Shown here: one piece after another, positions 28,809 to 39,033 of the stretch
How positions within the stretch are numbered: position 1 is the stretch's first letter
Layout: the number at the start of each line of letters is the position of its first letter
Assembly: GCF_002179965.1 (NCBI RefSeq)
Contig: NZ_NGUQ01000015.1
Location: 496,001 to 560,000, forward strand
Reading direction: 5' to 3'
Length of the DNA stretch: 64,000 bases
From: Pandoraea sp. PE-S2T-3
Lineage (GTDB): Bacteria; Pseudomonadota; Gammaproteobacteria; Burkholderiales; Burkholderiaceae
The notes under the pieces: generated by a model
What the model saw: only the letters and a program-made list of their open reading frames with translations
What the model was told of the DNA's origin: nothing
The model's database searches: none
Position numbers and translations under genes: made by a program

Positions 28809-29889
28809 GGAATGGCTCCAGAAGGTCAGGACGCTCGCCGCCCATGATCCACGGCACGATGGTGTCGCAATGCGCGGCGGCCAGCGTCACGCCGCTATGG
28901 CAGGTCGTGAGAAACGCGCCGGGACAGTCGCGCGACGCTTCGTAAATCGGCAAGCCATCGGATGTCATGACGCGCAGCGCCCCCCACGCACGCACGACGC
29001 GCACATTGCGCAGCAGCGGAAACGGCGAGATGGCGCGGCGCGCGATATCGGCGATGACGTCGGGGGTCACACCGTCGTCGAAGCCCACGTCTTCCGCCGA
29101 GTCGCCCAGCATGACCGAGCCCTCGACCGTCTGCCGGACATAGATCGTGGGGTTCGACAAGAACGGCGCGACGCGCTCCGTCACGAGAATCTGCCCGCGC
29201 ATCGGGCGCACGGGGGCCGACAGCCCGACCATCGGCGCGAGATCGCGATTGGCGAGTCCCGCCGCGAGCACGATGCGACCGGCATCGAGCGTGCGCCCGC
29301 CTTCGACGTCGAGCCGGAACGCACCGGCGCGCGGCGTGATGTTCGTCACACGCGCATTCGGCACGTACGTGCCGCCCGCCTGCGCGAAGGCAGCAAAGAG
29401 CGCGCGCAAGGTGTAGAGCGGGCTGACGTGACCATCGTGCGGCGAGTAGATCGCACCGGCGACGTGATCGCCAATCGCGGGGATGCGTTCGGCGAGCGCG
29501 TCGTGATCGAGCACGTCGTAGGTCAGGGCAGGCTCGCTGGTTTTGAGTTGCTGCATGACGGCGGCCTTGGCAGCCAGTTCCTGCGCCGTCTCGGCGATGT
29601 TGAAGCCCCCCGGACGCTCGAAGCCGACCGACACGCCCGTGCGGGCTTCCAGTTCGTCGGCGAACGCTTGCCAGCGATTTGCCGAATGCAACGACCAGCG
29701 GGCATAAGGCGGGCAACTCGCGCCCTTGCCCTGCACCCACACGAGGCCGAAGTTGCCACGCGCGGCGCGCAGCGCGTCATCGGCACCGTCGAGCACGACG
29801 ACCGGCTCGCCACGCCGGGCGAGCCCGTACGCGATGGCCATGCCGACCAGCCCGCCGCCAATGACGGCGATCTCGCTTGTCTTTTGCAT
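28786..29889 (-). CDS. DadA-like FAD-dependent oxidoreductase, beta subunit of the amine dehydrogenase
   Basis: A 367-residue glycine/D-amino-acid-oxidase-fold protein: N-terminal SEIAVIGGGLVGMAIAYGLARRGEPVVVLDGADDA, then GNFGLVWVQGKG, RIVLAAGLANRDLAPMVG and C-terminal AWGALRVMTSDGLPIYEASRDCPGAFLTTCHSGVTLA. I chose the ATG at 29889; it has no evident ribosome site, and the in-frame upstream codons to 29937 are hydrophobic but non-family. First gene of the operon, divergent from a LysR gene. Confidence 0.87.
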   Translation of the reverse strand: MQKTSEIAVIGGGLVGMAIAYGLARRGEPVVVLDGADDALRAARGNFGLVWVQGKGASCPPYARWSLHSANRWQAFADELEARTGVSVGFERPGGFNIAETAQELAAKAAVMQQLKTSEPALTYDVLDHDALAERIPAIGDHVAGAIYSPHDGHVSPLYTLRALFAAFAQAGGTYVPNARVTNITPRAGAFRLDVEGGRTLDAGRIVLAAGLANRDLAPMVGLSAPVRPMRGQILVTERVAPFLSNPTIYVRQTVEGSVMLGDSAEDVGFDDGVTPDVIADIARRAISPFPLLRNVRVVRAWGALRVMTSDGLPIYEASRDCPGAFLTTCHSGVTLAAAHCDTIVPWIMGGERPDLLEPFHAQRFAV

Positions 29890-30118
29890 CGATGGGGAAA
29901 CGGCCGCTAATGCAGGCAACGCGGGCAAAACAGGCAACGCCAGATGTTATGGCTTGCCGCTGCTGCGAAATCTCGCGCGGGCGTCTTGATTTATTTGAGA
30001 GTACCCAAGAATCGCTGACGCGCGCGGGTCCGTCAAATCACATTTTCTGCGACCGGTATGTTTGTATATTATGGCGACGTCACCGGCTCCCCCCTGCTCC
30101 CCCGTTCCCCCGCCGATC

Positions 30119-31069
30119 ATGAAGATTCGCCAACTTGAAGCCTTTCGCGCCGTGATCCTGCGCCAGACGGTCACGCGCGCCGCGCAGATGCTGCATGTCT
30201 CGCAGCCTGCCGTCACCCGACTGCTGAACGATCTCGAAACCGATGTCGGGTTCGCTCTCTTCGACCGAAGCAACGGACGCCTGCAACCGACGCCCGAAGC
30301 GCTGGTCCTGTTCGATGAAGTCGAGCGGTCGTTCGCCGGGATGGAGCGCATCGCGCAGACGGCGGAACAGATCAAGTCGCTGCGGCGCGGCTCGCTGCAC
30401 ATTGCCGGTGCGCCCGCGATTGCACTCGACTTCCTGCCCATCACACTCACCCGTTTTCTGCGCGAACACCCGGGCATCAACACCACCCTGCTCGTGCATG
30501 CGTCGAACATCGTGGTCGATATGGTGCTCGGCCGCCGTTGCGATGTCGGCTTCGTCGCGCACCCGCTCACCCACCCGGGCTTGCAGGTGCAGCCGTTGCT
30601 GCGGGTACCGATGCGATGCGTGCTGCCGAAGGGGCATCCGCTCGCCGCGCGAGAGGTCATCACGCCGGAAGATTTGCGTGGTGAAGCGTTCGTGTCCTAT
30701 CCCACTGAATCGGATGCGCGGCTCGATATCGACCGCGTGTTTGCCGAACATGGTGTGGATCGCGTCATGAGTGCAGAGTCGCAACTCTCCGCCGCCATTT
30801 GCACGCTTGTGGAGCATGGCGCGGGTGTCTCGATCATCGACGGCATCACCGCGTCGTTCGCGACGCAGCGCGTCGAAGTCAGACCGTTTGTGCCGCAGGT
30901 CCTGTCGACGTTCTCGGCCGTGACCTCGCTTCAGCACCCGCCGTCGCAGCTCGCAAAGGCGTTCGTACGGCAGGTTCGCGCCGCACTCGAAGCGCCAAGC
31001 TTATCCACAGATTTTGTTCACAAGCCTGTGGACAACCCCGCACAAAGCGATGGCAAATCTTTGATTTGA
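30119..31069 (+). CDS. LysR-family regulator
   Basis: A 316-residue regulator with the N-terminal helix-turn-helix MKIRQLEAFRAVILRQTVTRAAQMLHVSQPAVTRLLNDLE and the periplasmic-binding-like effector domain (RRGSLHIAGAPAIALDFLPITLTRFLREHPG...). It resembles NocR/OccR-type activators that respond to opines. It is divergent from the dehydrogenase operon with a gap of about 230 nt, its probable target. The start could be at 30071, but the HTH begins right at 30119. The last codons overlap a cluster of DnaA-box-like 9-mers. Confidence 0.88.
   Translation: MKIRQLEAFRAVILRQTVTRAAQMLHVSQPAVTRLLNDLETDVGFALFDRSNGRLQPTPEALVLFDEVERSFAGMERIAQTAEQIKSLRRGSLHIAGAPAIALDFLPITLTRFLREHPGINTTLLVHASNIVVDMVLGRRCDVGFVAHPLTHPGLQVQPLLRVPMRCVLPKGHPLAAREVITPEDLRGEAFVSYPTESDARLDIDRVFAEHGVDRVMSAESQLSAAICTLVEHGAGVSIIDGITASFATQRVEVRPFVPQVLSTFSAVTSLQHPPSQLAKAFVRQVRAALEAPSLSTDFVHKPVDNPAQSDGKSLI
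31001..31035. other. Three DnaA-box-like 9-mers
   Basis: TTATCCACA (31001), TTGTTCACA (31014) and TGTGGACAA (31027, reverse orientation) fall within 35 nt in the 3' end of the LysR gene. The first matches the DnaA box consensus exactly and the others differ by one or two bases. Whether DnaA binds here is untested. Confidence 0.4.
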
Positions 31070-31151
31070 TTAGGAATGCGGGTGGAATGCGCGGCCGCGG
31101 TCAGCCTGACGCCATCGGCATCATCGAAGTGTCCGCTAACTTTCAGCGGAA

Positions 31152-31174
31152 GTGGCGCGCGGAACACGCGCCAC
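31152..31174. terminator. Hairpin between convergent LysR genes
   Basis: GTGGCGCG / CGCGCCAC, perfect 8-bp stem with a 7-nt loop, preceded by a smaller hairpin TCCGCT / AGCGGA (31129-31147). It lies between the convergent stops at 31069 and 31189. No T-run. Confidence 0.5.
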
Positions 31175-31188
31175 GAAAGATGAAGTTT

Positions 31189-32181
31189 TCAGGCCTTGCC
31201 GCCGGCTGCTTCAGCAGCGGTCGCGGCAGTGGCAGCCGTCGCGGCCGTCGCAGCGGTCACGAACGCCTGAGCGTCGCCACGCAGTTGCCCATTGCGTTCG
31301 CGTACGACGCGATGGATCAATTCCCACGTCGTCTGCGCGACTGGCGAGAGCGAGCGGTTCTTGCGGCGTGCGAGCACGATGGCCCGCTCGAATGCCGGCA
31401 GCAGCGGGCGCACGGCCAGCGTCGAATTCTCCGGCAGCGGCAGCGCAAACGGCGGCAGGATGCTGACACCCAGCCCTTCCTGCACCATGCGGAAGATGGT
31501 GCTCACATGCCCCAGCTCCTGCGTGATGGTGCCCTGCACTTTCTGCGTCGTCAGTGCGCGGTCGATCAGTGGACGGCTGCCCGAGCCCTGATTGAGCAGC
31601 ACCAGATTTTCACCTGACAGCTCCGACCAATGCACCGCCGCTTGCGTCGCGAGCGGGTGATCGGTGCGGCAGACCAGACAGAACGGCTCGCTCATGAGCA
31701 GTTCGGTATAGAGATCGTCAGCGCCTTGCGGGGCGACGACAATACCGAAGTCCACATCGCCCGCGCGCACGCTGTCGAGCACGGCGCGTTGCATCTGGTC
31801 GACGAGTGCGAGCGCGATGTCCGGATACGTCGCCTGCGAGGCGAGTAGCACACGCGGCATGAGCGTTGCGGAGATCGTCGGGGCGGCGCCGACACGGACC
31901 CTGCCCGTGGTGCGGGCTTCGGCACCGTGCGTTTGCAGCAGTGCGATTTCCAGTTCGTCGAGTACGCGATCGAGACTGCCCGCGAGCGTCACACCGGCGT
32001 CGGTCAGCGAAACTTCTCGCGTGGTGCGATCCACGAGCCGCAGGCCCAGTTGGGCTTCCAGTTCGTTGATGCAACGGCTGATGGCCGGTTGTGTCAGGCC
32101 GATCTCGGCGCCCGCGCGGCTGAAATTCTTGCTGCGCGCCACGACCATGAAGACCTTGAGTTGTCTCAGCGATACGTTCAT
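31189..32181 (-). CDS. LysR-family regulator with Ala/Thr repeat tail
   Basis: A 330-residue regulator: MNVSLRQLKVFMVVARSKNFSRAGAEIGLTQPAISRCINELEAQLG (HTH) and a ligand domain including ATISATLMPRVLLASQATYPDIALALVDQ. The final 25 residues are a simple repeat of Thr-Ala-Ala units from a short tandem DNA repeat (31200-31260), unlikely to be structured. It follows pntB in the same direction with a 92-nt gap that contains a hairpin, so it may be partly co-transcribed with the transhydrogenase genes. Confidence 0.88.
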   Translation of the reverse strand: MNVSLRQLKVFMVVARSKNFSRAGAEIGLTQPAISRCINELEAQLGLRLVDRTTREVSLTDAGVTLAGSLDRVLDELEIALLQTHGAEARTTGRVRVGAAPTISATLMPRVLLASQATYPDIALALVDQMQRAVLDSVRAGDVDFGIVVAPQGADDLYTELLMSEPFCLVCRTDHPLATQAAVHWSELSGENLVLLNQGSGSRPLIDRALTTQKVQGTITQELGHVSTIFRMVQEGLGVSILPPFALPLPENSTLAVRPLLPAFERAIVLARRKNRSLSPVAQTTWELIHRVVRERNGQLRGDAQAFVTAATAATAATAATAAEAAGGKA

Positions 32182-32231
32182 GTGCTAGTGCCCTGCCAGT
32201 AAGTAAGCAAACCAGCCACCGCAGTGGCGCT

Positions 32232-32256
32232 GGCGCGCCGTTGAAGCCGGCGCGCC
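32232..32256. terminator. Hairpin after pntB
   Basis: GGCGCGCC repeated in inverted orientation (the 8-mer is its own complement) around a 9-nt loop, 17 nt beyond the pntB stop. No T-run; a partial terminator or pause site at best. Confidence 0.4.
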
Positions 32257-32273
32257 CCGAGACCCCTGCTGCG

Positions 32274-33713
<1,440 letters not shown>

Positions 33714-33714
33714 G

Positions 33715-34053
33715 TCAGTGGGCTCCCTTTGCGGCCGAACCATTAGCGGCCTTAGCGGGCGCCTTGTCTTTCTTCTTGAACATCTCGAGCATGCGCTGCG
33801 TGACGAGGAAGCCCCCGAACACGTTCACCGCTGCCAGTGCCACCGCCACGACACCCATCGTCTTGCCCAGACCGCCTTCCGTCAGGCCCGCCGCGAGCAT
33901 GGCACCCACGATCACGATGGCCGAAATGGCGTTCGTGACCGCCATCAGCGGCGTGTGCAGTGCCGGTGTGACGTTCCACACCACGTGATAGCCGACGTAC
34001 ACCGCCAGCACGAAGATGATCAGATTGATCACCGTGTGATTGATCATTTCCAT
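33715..34053 (-). CDS. pntAb: NAD(P) transhydrogenase subunit alpha, membrane part (PntAb/PntA2)
   Basis: In bacteria with a three-part enzyme, the membrane end of the alpha chain is a separate small protein. The 112-residue product has three membrane helices ([46 protein letters not shown]...) and a Lys/Ala-rich tail. [16 protein letters not shown] is the conserved family segment. It lies 15 nt after pntAa and 1 nt before pntB. Confidence 0.94.
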   Translation of the reverse strand: MEMINHTVINLIIFVLAVYVGYHVVWNVTPALHTPLMAVTNAISAIVIVGAMLAAGLTEGGLGKTMGVVAVALAAVNVFGGFLVTQRMLEMFKKKDKAPAKAANGSAAKGAH

Positions 34054-34068
34054 TCTTATGTCTCCCCC

Positions 34069-35199
34069 TTAAGCGGCGCGCAGGACTTGGCCGTCGCGGC
34101 ACATCAGGCACGCTGCGACGATGTCGTCGTTGGTATCGATGACGAGCTTGTTTTCCTTATCGATCACCAGCTTGAGGAAGTCGAGCACGTTGCGCGCATA
34201 CAGGGCCGACGCGTCAGCCGCGACCATGCCTGCGAGGTTCGTGTAACCGGCAATCGTCACGCCGTGTACCTTCACGATCTCGTCGGCCACCGACAGCGGG
34301 CAATTGCCGCCGCCGTTGGCACCACGCCCTGCGGCGAGGTCGATGATGACCGAGCCCGGCTTCATGGCTTTGACGGTGTCTTCCGCGATCAGCGTCGGCG
34401 CAGCACGCCCCGGGATCAACGCGGTGGAGATGACAATGTCCGCTTGCGTCAGACGCGTATGCACGAGCTGCGATTGGCGGGCGAGCCAAGCCGCAGGCAT
34501 CGGGCGAGCGTAGCCGCCCACGCCTTTGGCGATCTCGCGCTCTTCATCGGTTTCGAACGGCACGTCGATGAACTTGGCGCCGAGCGATTCGATCTGTTCC
34601 CGAACCGCCGGACGCACGTCCGACGCTTCAATCACTGCGCCCAGACGCTTGGCCGTAGCGATGGCTTGCAGGCCCGCGACACCGGCTCCGAGCACAACGA
34701 GACGCGCGGCCTTGACCGTACCGGCCGCCGTCATCAGCATCGGCATGAAACGCTGATACAGATTGGCGGCCAGCATCACGGCCTTGTAACCGGCAATGTT
34801 GGCCTGTGAAGACAGCACGTCCATGCTTTGCGCACGCGTGGTACGCGGCGCGGCTTCCAGTGCGAAGCCGATGATGCCGGCGGCCGCCATGCGGGCGTTG
34901 TTCTCGGCATCGAACGGGTTGAGCATGCCGACCACGGCCGCGCCACGCGCGATCTGGCCGACTTCGGCAATCGACGGTGCGCGTACCTTCAGCACGAGTT
35001 CCGCGCCGAATGCGTCAGCCGCACTCCCGGTCGCAGCACCCGCCGCGACATACGCCGCATCGGGAACGCTGGCCGAATCGCCTGCACCTCGTTCTACGGT
35101 GACGCGATGCCCTGCGCCTACCAGCTTCTTCACCGTTTCCGGTGTGGCCGCGACGCGGGATTCGCCGCCGACCGTCTCCTTCGGAATGCCAATATGCAT
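34069..35199 (-). CDS. pntAa: NAD(P) transhydrogenase subunit alpha, NAD-binding part (PntAa/PntA1)
   Basis: The soluble dI domain binds NAD(H) and exchanges hydride with dIII. The 376-residue product starts MHIGIPKETVGGESRVAATPETVKKLVGAGH, as in alanine-dehydrogenase-like PntA. It contains AAGTVKAARLVVLGAGVAGLQAIATAKRLGAVIEASDVRP (NAD fold) and RAAPTLIAEDTVKAMKPGSVIIDLAAGRGANGGGNCPLS. Known role of the complex: proton-driven reduction of NADP by NADH, which here could turn formate-derived NADH into NADPH. Confidence 0.95.
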   Translation of the reverse strand: MHIGIPKETVGGESRVAATPETVKKLVGAGHRVTVERGAGDSASVPDAAYVAAGAATGSAADAFGAELVLKVRAPSIAEVGQIARGAAVVGMLNPFDAENNARMAAAGIIGFALEAAPRTTRAQSMDVLSSQANIAGYKAVMLAANLYQRFMPMLMTAAGTVKAARLVVLGAGVAGLQAIATAKRLGAVIEASDVRPAVREQIESLGAKFIDVPFETDEEREIAKGVGGYARPMPAAWLARQSQLVHTRLTQADIVISTALIPGRAAPTLIAEDTVKAMKPGSVIIDLAAGRGANGGGNCPLSVADEIVKVHGVTIAGYTNLAGMVAADASALYARNVLDFLKLVIDKENKLVIDTNDDIVAACLMCRDGQVLRAA

Positions 35200-35241
35200 G
35201 GTTATTGTCTCGGGGTCTGGGCCCCTGTCGTGTTGTAAAAC

Positions 35242-35616
35242 TCAGGCCAGCACGGAGCGCGGCGGTTGCATCGAACGTCCTTCATTGGCCGCTTCGAAGC
35301 AGCGCACCTTCGTGCAGTGAATCAGGTCACACAGAAATTCCGGTTCGTAGGCACGCAGCAGGTGCGGCTGATGCCCATCGAGATACGCGCCGATCAGCAC
35401 CAGTTCGGCATGGCGCAGCGCTTGCGCCGACACCCCTTCGAGATAGGCCAGCGGCAGGTCGTCGTTGCCCGTCGTGCGCAACAACCAGTGGTAGGTGGGG
35501 TGATCCCAGTGCCAGTCGAGACCCAACTCGACAAACGCGTTGTTGAACGCATGCAGATGGGCATTGGCAACCGGGGCCAGGGCGGCGGGTTTGATATGCG
35601 TTTCGATGACAGACAT
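35242..35616 (-). CDS. Hypothetical protein at the head of the pnt operon
   Basis: I do not recognise the family. The 124-residue product from MSVIETHIKPAALAPVANAHLHAFNNAFVELGLDWHWD is soluble, with many His and Leu residues (HPTYHWLLRTTGNDDLPLAYLEG, HQPHLLRAYEPEFLCDLIHCTKVRCFEA). The start has GGGAGA 8 nt upstream. It is 42 nt ahead of pntAa on the same strand, so it is probably the first gene of the transhydrogenase operon, and it is divergent from a LysR gene. Two close cysteines and several histidines could bind a metal, but this is speculation. Confidence 0.75.
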   Translation of the reverse strand: MSVIETHIKPAALAPVANAHLHAFNNAFVELGLDWHWDHPTYHWLLRTTGNDDLPLAYLEGVSAQALRHAELVLIGAYLDGHQPHLLRAYEPEFLCDLIHCTKVRCFEAANEGRSMQPPRSVLA

Positions 35617-35813
35617 GATGGCGCTCTCCCAAATCAGTGATCGTCTCCAGAACACGCGGACCCGCCTGTACCGTGCGTGATCGGGTGGTTTTTATTCCCT
35701 CCTCGTTCACGCTTCTGTCATGCGGGCTGCCATTGCAGATTACGCAGCCCCACCTATAAAAGACAGTTAAAGTTAATTATGCAAACCATCTACGATTGCT
35801 TATACTTCATCGC

Positions 35814-36791
35814 ATGAAAAACGCCACGCTCCGCCAGTTGAAGGTCTTCGAAGCTGTGGCGCGCCATCTGAGCTTCTCGCGCGCCGCCGAAGAACTCCAC
35901 CTCACGCAACCGGCCGTCTCGACCCAGGTCAAGCAACTCGAGACGCACGCCGGGCTGCCGCTATTCGAACAGCTCGGAAAGAAGATCTTTCTCACGCCGG
36001 CGGGTAGCGAAATGCTGCATTACAGCCGCGCCATCATTGCCCTCTTTCGCGAAACCGAAGAGGCAATGGATCACCTCAAAGGCATTACCGGCGGCAAGCT
36101 CAACGTGGCCGTCATCAGTGCGGGCGATTACTTCTTTCCGCGCGTGCTGGCCGCCTTCACCGCTCAGCATCCCGGCATTACCCTCAACCTCACGGTGCAC
36201 AACCGCGAGGAACTGCTGCACCAACTGACCGAAAACCTGACCGATCTGGCCGTGATGGTGCGCCCGCCCCACGAGATCGATACCGTCAACGAAGTTTTCG
36301 CGCCGCACCCCTACGTCATCGTTGCGCCGCCCGACCATGCCCTCGCCGGACTTCGGCAGATAGCGTTTGCACGCTTGGCGGCCGAGCCGTTCATCTGTCG
36401 CGAGCGCGGCTCCGACACGTGGAACTCGATGCAGGACGCCTTCGGCCATCGCATGTCGCAGTTGCAGATTGCGATGGAAATATCGAGCACCGAGACCATC
36501 AAGCAGGCCGTGATTGCCGGCATGGGCGTCTCGTTCCTGTCGGCCCACACCGTCGGCATGGAGCTTCAGACCGGCAACCTCGTCGTACTCGACGTGCAGG
36601 GCTTTCCGGCATGGCAGAGCTGGTACATCGTGCATCGGCGCAGCAAGCGCCTGCCACCCGTCGCCCACGCGTTCCGCCAGTTCCTGCTCACCGAGGGCGC
36701 GGCCCTGATCGACGGCATGATGGCTTACAAGAGCCCGCTGCCGCCGCCCGAAGCGGCTGACCGTCCGGACAGATCCGACACCGCTCGCTGA
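35814..36791 (+). CDS. LysR-family regulator, CbbR-like
   Basis: A 325-residue regulator: MKNATLRQLKVFEAVARHLSFSRAAEELHLTQPAVSTQVKQLETHAGLPLFEQLGKKIFLTPAG (HTH and linker) and an effector domain with GGKLNVAVISAGDYFFPRVLAAFTAQHPGITLNLTV. The opening is close to CbbR-type proteins, which control carbon-fixation and one-carbon genes; that is only a family likeness. It is divergent from the pnt operon (197-nt AT-rich gap) and convergent with the frc1/FAH operon. Confidence 0.88.
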   Translation: MKNATLRQLKVFEAVARHLSFSRAAEELHLTQPAVSTQVKQLETHAGLPLFEQLGKKIFLTPAGSEMLHYSRAIIALFRETEEAMDHLKGITGGKLNVAVISAGDYFFPRVLAAFTAQHPGITLNLTVHNREELLHQLTENLTDLAVMVRPPHEIDTVNEVFAPHPYVIVAPPDHALAGLRQIAFARLAAEPFICRERGSDTWNSMQDAFGHRMSQLQIAMEISSTETIKQAVIAGMGVSFLSAHTVGMELQTGNLVVLDVQGFPAWQSWYIVHRRSKRLPPVAHAFRQFLLTEGAALIDGMMAYKSPLPPPEAADRPDRSDTAR

Positions 36792-36807
36792 TATCCACGG
36801 ATGCATG

Positions 36808-36857
36808 CGGCAGTCCGGCCGTTCGCGCGATACGCCTCGCGAATTGCCGGACTGCCG
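36808..36857. terminator. Bidirectional terminator-like hairpin
   Basis: Perfect 12-bp stem CGGCAGTCCGGC / GCCGGACTGCCG with an inner TTCGCG / CGCGAA stem, between the convergent LysR (stop 36791) and FAH-family (stop 36921) genes. On the plus strand an A-rich GAATGAAAAAGG follows, giving a short T-rich run for the minus-strand entry side. Confidence 0.65.
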
Positions 36858-36920
36858 AATGAAAAAGGGCGATCGACTCAGGCCATTGCCACCCCGGCCG
36901 ACCACCGTGAAATCAGTGCA

Positions 36921-37691
36921 TCAGCCCATGCGGTTGGCGAGCGTGCCCAGGCCGTCGATGCTCACTTCCACCAACTGGCCTTCCTTCATCGAGCCCACGC
37001 CGACCGACGTGCCCACGGCGATCACATCGCCGGGCAGCAGCGTCATGTCTTGCGAGATGCGCGAGACCTGCTCCCACGGGTTGAAGATCATGTCTGCGAG
37101 CGGATAGCGCTGGCGTTCCGTGCCGTCCAGTTGCGTGACCAGTTCCGCTTCGCGCCAGTCGAAATCCTGCGCGATCACCGGGCCGATACAGCCGAACGTG
37201 TCGTAGCCCTTCGCGCGGGTCCACTGCGCGAAGTTCTCGTCTTCGCCGATGATTTCAGCGGCCGTAACGTCGTTGACCAGCGTGTAGCCGAGGATGTGAT
37301 CGCGCGCCGCTTCCACGCTGACGTTGCTCGTACGCTTGCCGATCACGATGCCCAGCTCGCCCTCGAAGACGATCTTCCCCGCATACGCGGCGGGACGGCG
37401 AATCACCTCGTTCGGGCCGAGCAGTGTCGTGGCAGGCTTGATGAGAAAGAGCGGGTGCGAGGGCGCGGCCTTGCCGAGCTTCGCGCCGAGCGCGTGATAG
37501 TTGTTCCACAGCGCGACGATCTTCGACGGCTCGCACGGGCACAGCAGATCGACCGAGTCGCGCGCGATCGTGGCGCCCGTGGCGATCGGCGCGTCGTAGA
37601 GGCTGCCGCGGTGTTCGAGGATTTGGTCGCCCTTGAGAAGGCCAAAGCCGATGCGGCCGTGGGCGGTCTTGAAACGGGTCCAGAGCTTCAT
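36921..37691 (-). CDS. Fumarylacetoacetate hydrolase-family protein
   Basis: A 256-residue FAH-fold protein: KIVALWNNYHALGAKLGKAAPSHPLFLIKP, the metal-binding IVFEGELGIVIGKRTSNVSVEAARDHILGYTLVNDVTA, and FAQWTRAKGYDTFGCIGPVIAQ, ending with GDVIAVGTSVGVGSMKEGQLVEVSIDGLGTLANRMG. Members act as hydrolases, isomerases or oxaloacetate decarboxylases on small oxo acids. It follows frc1 by 79 nt on the same strand, suggesting an operon. Oxaloacetate decarboxylase-type activity would make sense near oxalate genes, but that is inference. Confidence 0.85.
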   Translation of the reverse strand: MKLWTRFKTAHGRIGFGLLKGDQILEHRGSLYDAPIATGATIARDSVDLLCPCEPSKIVALWNNYHALGAKLGKAAPSHPLFLIKPATTLLGPNEVIRRPAAYAGKIVFEGELGIVIGKRTSNVSVEAARDHILGYTLVNDVTAAEIIGEDENFAQWTRAKGYDTFGCIGPVIAQDFDWREAELVTQLDGTERQRYPLADMIFNPWEQVSRISQDMTLLPGDVIAVGTSVGVGSMKEGQLVEVSIDGLGTLANRMG

Positions 37692-37770
37692 GCGTTTGCC
37701 ATTCCGGTAACGGTCCGGCGACGCGGCACACCTGAGCATGCGCGCGCCGGACGCGACTTCTTGAGGTCAT

Positions 37771-39018
37771 TCACACTGCGCCGACTTCGCGCAGTGCCGC
37801 GATCTGCTGCGAGCTATAACCGAACTCCGAGAGCACATCGTCCGTGTGTTCGCCGAGCAGCGGCGAGCGTTCCACGTGCGTCGGGCTGTCGGAAAGCTTG
37901 ATCGGGTTGCCCACCGTGAGGTACTTGCCGCGCTTCGGGTGATCCACTTCCACGATCGTGCCCGTCTCGCGCAGCGACATGTCCTCGGCGATTTCCTTCA
38001 TCGAAAGAATCGGGCCGCACGGAATGTCGTACTCATTGAGAATGTTCATGACCTCGAACTTCGTCTTGGTCATCGTCCAGAGTTCGATCGTGTCGAAGAT
38101 CTCGCGCAGCCGCGGCAGGCGCGCGCGCGGCGTGGCGTATTCCGGATGTTCCACCCACTCCGGCTTGCCAATCACCTTGCAGATCGAGCCCCACACCGGC
38201 GCTTGCGTAATGAAGTAGATGTAAGCGTTCGGGTCCGTCTCCCAGCCCTTGCACTTCACGATCCAGCCGGGTTGACCGCCGCCTGACGCGTTGCCTGCGC
38301 GGGGCACCGCATCGCCGAACTGACCGTTCGGGTATTGCGGGTACTCTTCCATCACATTCGTGCGTTCAAGACGTTGCTGATCGCGCAGCTTCACGCGGCA
38401 CAGATTCAGCACACCGTCTTGCATGGCTGCCAGCACGCGTTGGCCTTGACCGGTCATCGTGCGCTGGTACAGCGCCGTGACGATGCCCAGTGCCAGATGC
38501 AAGCCCGTGCCCGAGTCACCGATCTGCGCGCCCGTCACCATCGGCGGGCCATCGTCGAAGCCCGTCGTCGAGGCGGCACCGCCCACGCACTGCGCCACGT
38601 TCTCGTAGACCTTGCAGTCCTGATACGGGCCGGGGCCGAAGCCTTTCACCGAGGCCACGATCATGCGCGGGTTCAGCGAGTGGATGTGTTCCCACGTGAA
38701 GCCCATGCGATCGAGCGCGCCCGGCGCGAAGTTCTCCACCAGCACATCGCAGTCGCGAATCATGCGCTCCAGCACCGCCTTGCCTTCCGGGTGCTTGGTG
38801 TCGAGCGTGATCGAACGCTTATTGCTGTTGAGCATCGTGAAGTACAGGCTGTCGGCGTCGGGGATATCGCGCAATTGATCGCGCGTGACGTCGCCATGGC
38901 CGGCGCGTTCGATCTTGATCACGTCTGCGCCGAACCACGCCAGCAACTGCGTGCAGGTGGGGCCCGACTGCACGTGCGTGAAGTCGAGGATGCGCACGCC
39001 TTCGAGTGCCTTGCTCAT
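37771..39018 (-). CDS. frc: Formyl-CoA:oxalate CoA-transferase, copy 1
   Basis: Frc moves CoA from formyl-CoA to oxalate. The 415-residue protein opens [35 protein letters not shown], as in the Oxalobacter enzyme, and has the catalytic aspartate in [18 protein letters not shown] (Asp168, equal to Asp169 of that enzyme). The active-site glycine loop is [10 protein letters not shown], and W48-equivalent and Y-rich positions are kept. The start has GGGAG 7 nt upstream. It is preceded by a 29-codon leader ORF and by a predicted GntR operator (39207). It is a paralogue of the frc at 44570, with visible differences (SGGG versus GGGG loop). Confidence 0.92.
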   Translation of the reverse strand: MSKALEGVRILDFTHVQSGPTCTQLLAWFGADVIKIERAGHGDVTRDQLRDIPDADSLYFTMLNSNKRSITLDTKHPEGKAVLERMIRDCDVLVENFAPGALDRMGFTWEHIHSLNPRMIVASVKGFGPGPYQDCKVYENVAQCVGGAASTTGFDDGPPMVTGAQIGDSGTGLHLALGIVTALYQRTMTGQGQRVLAAMQDGVLNLCRVKLRDQQRLERTNVMEEYPQYPNGQFGDAVPRAGNASGGGQPGWIVKCKGWETDPNAYIYFITQAPVWGSICKVIGKPEWVEHPEYATPRARLPRLREIFDTIELWTMTKTKFEVMNILNEYDIPCGPILSMKEIAEDMSLRETGTIVEVDHPKRGKYLTVGNPIKLSDSPTHVERSPLLGEHTDDVLSEFGYSSQQIAALREVGAV

Positions 39019-39033
39019 GATCGACTCCCGTTC

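Noticed and set aside
27919-29910. 663-codon plus-strand open frame opposite the amine dehydrogenase genes
   Set aside because: Spans three genuine minus-strand genes and has shadow composition.
30045-30075. GGTATGTTTGTATATTA ahead of a LysR gene as a sixth oxalate operator
   Set aside because: Half-sites are present but spacing and symmetry differ from the five-site consensus; more likely a -10 region.
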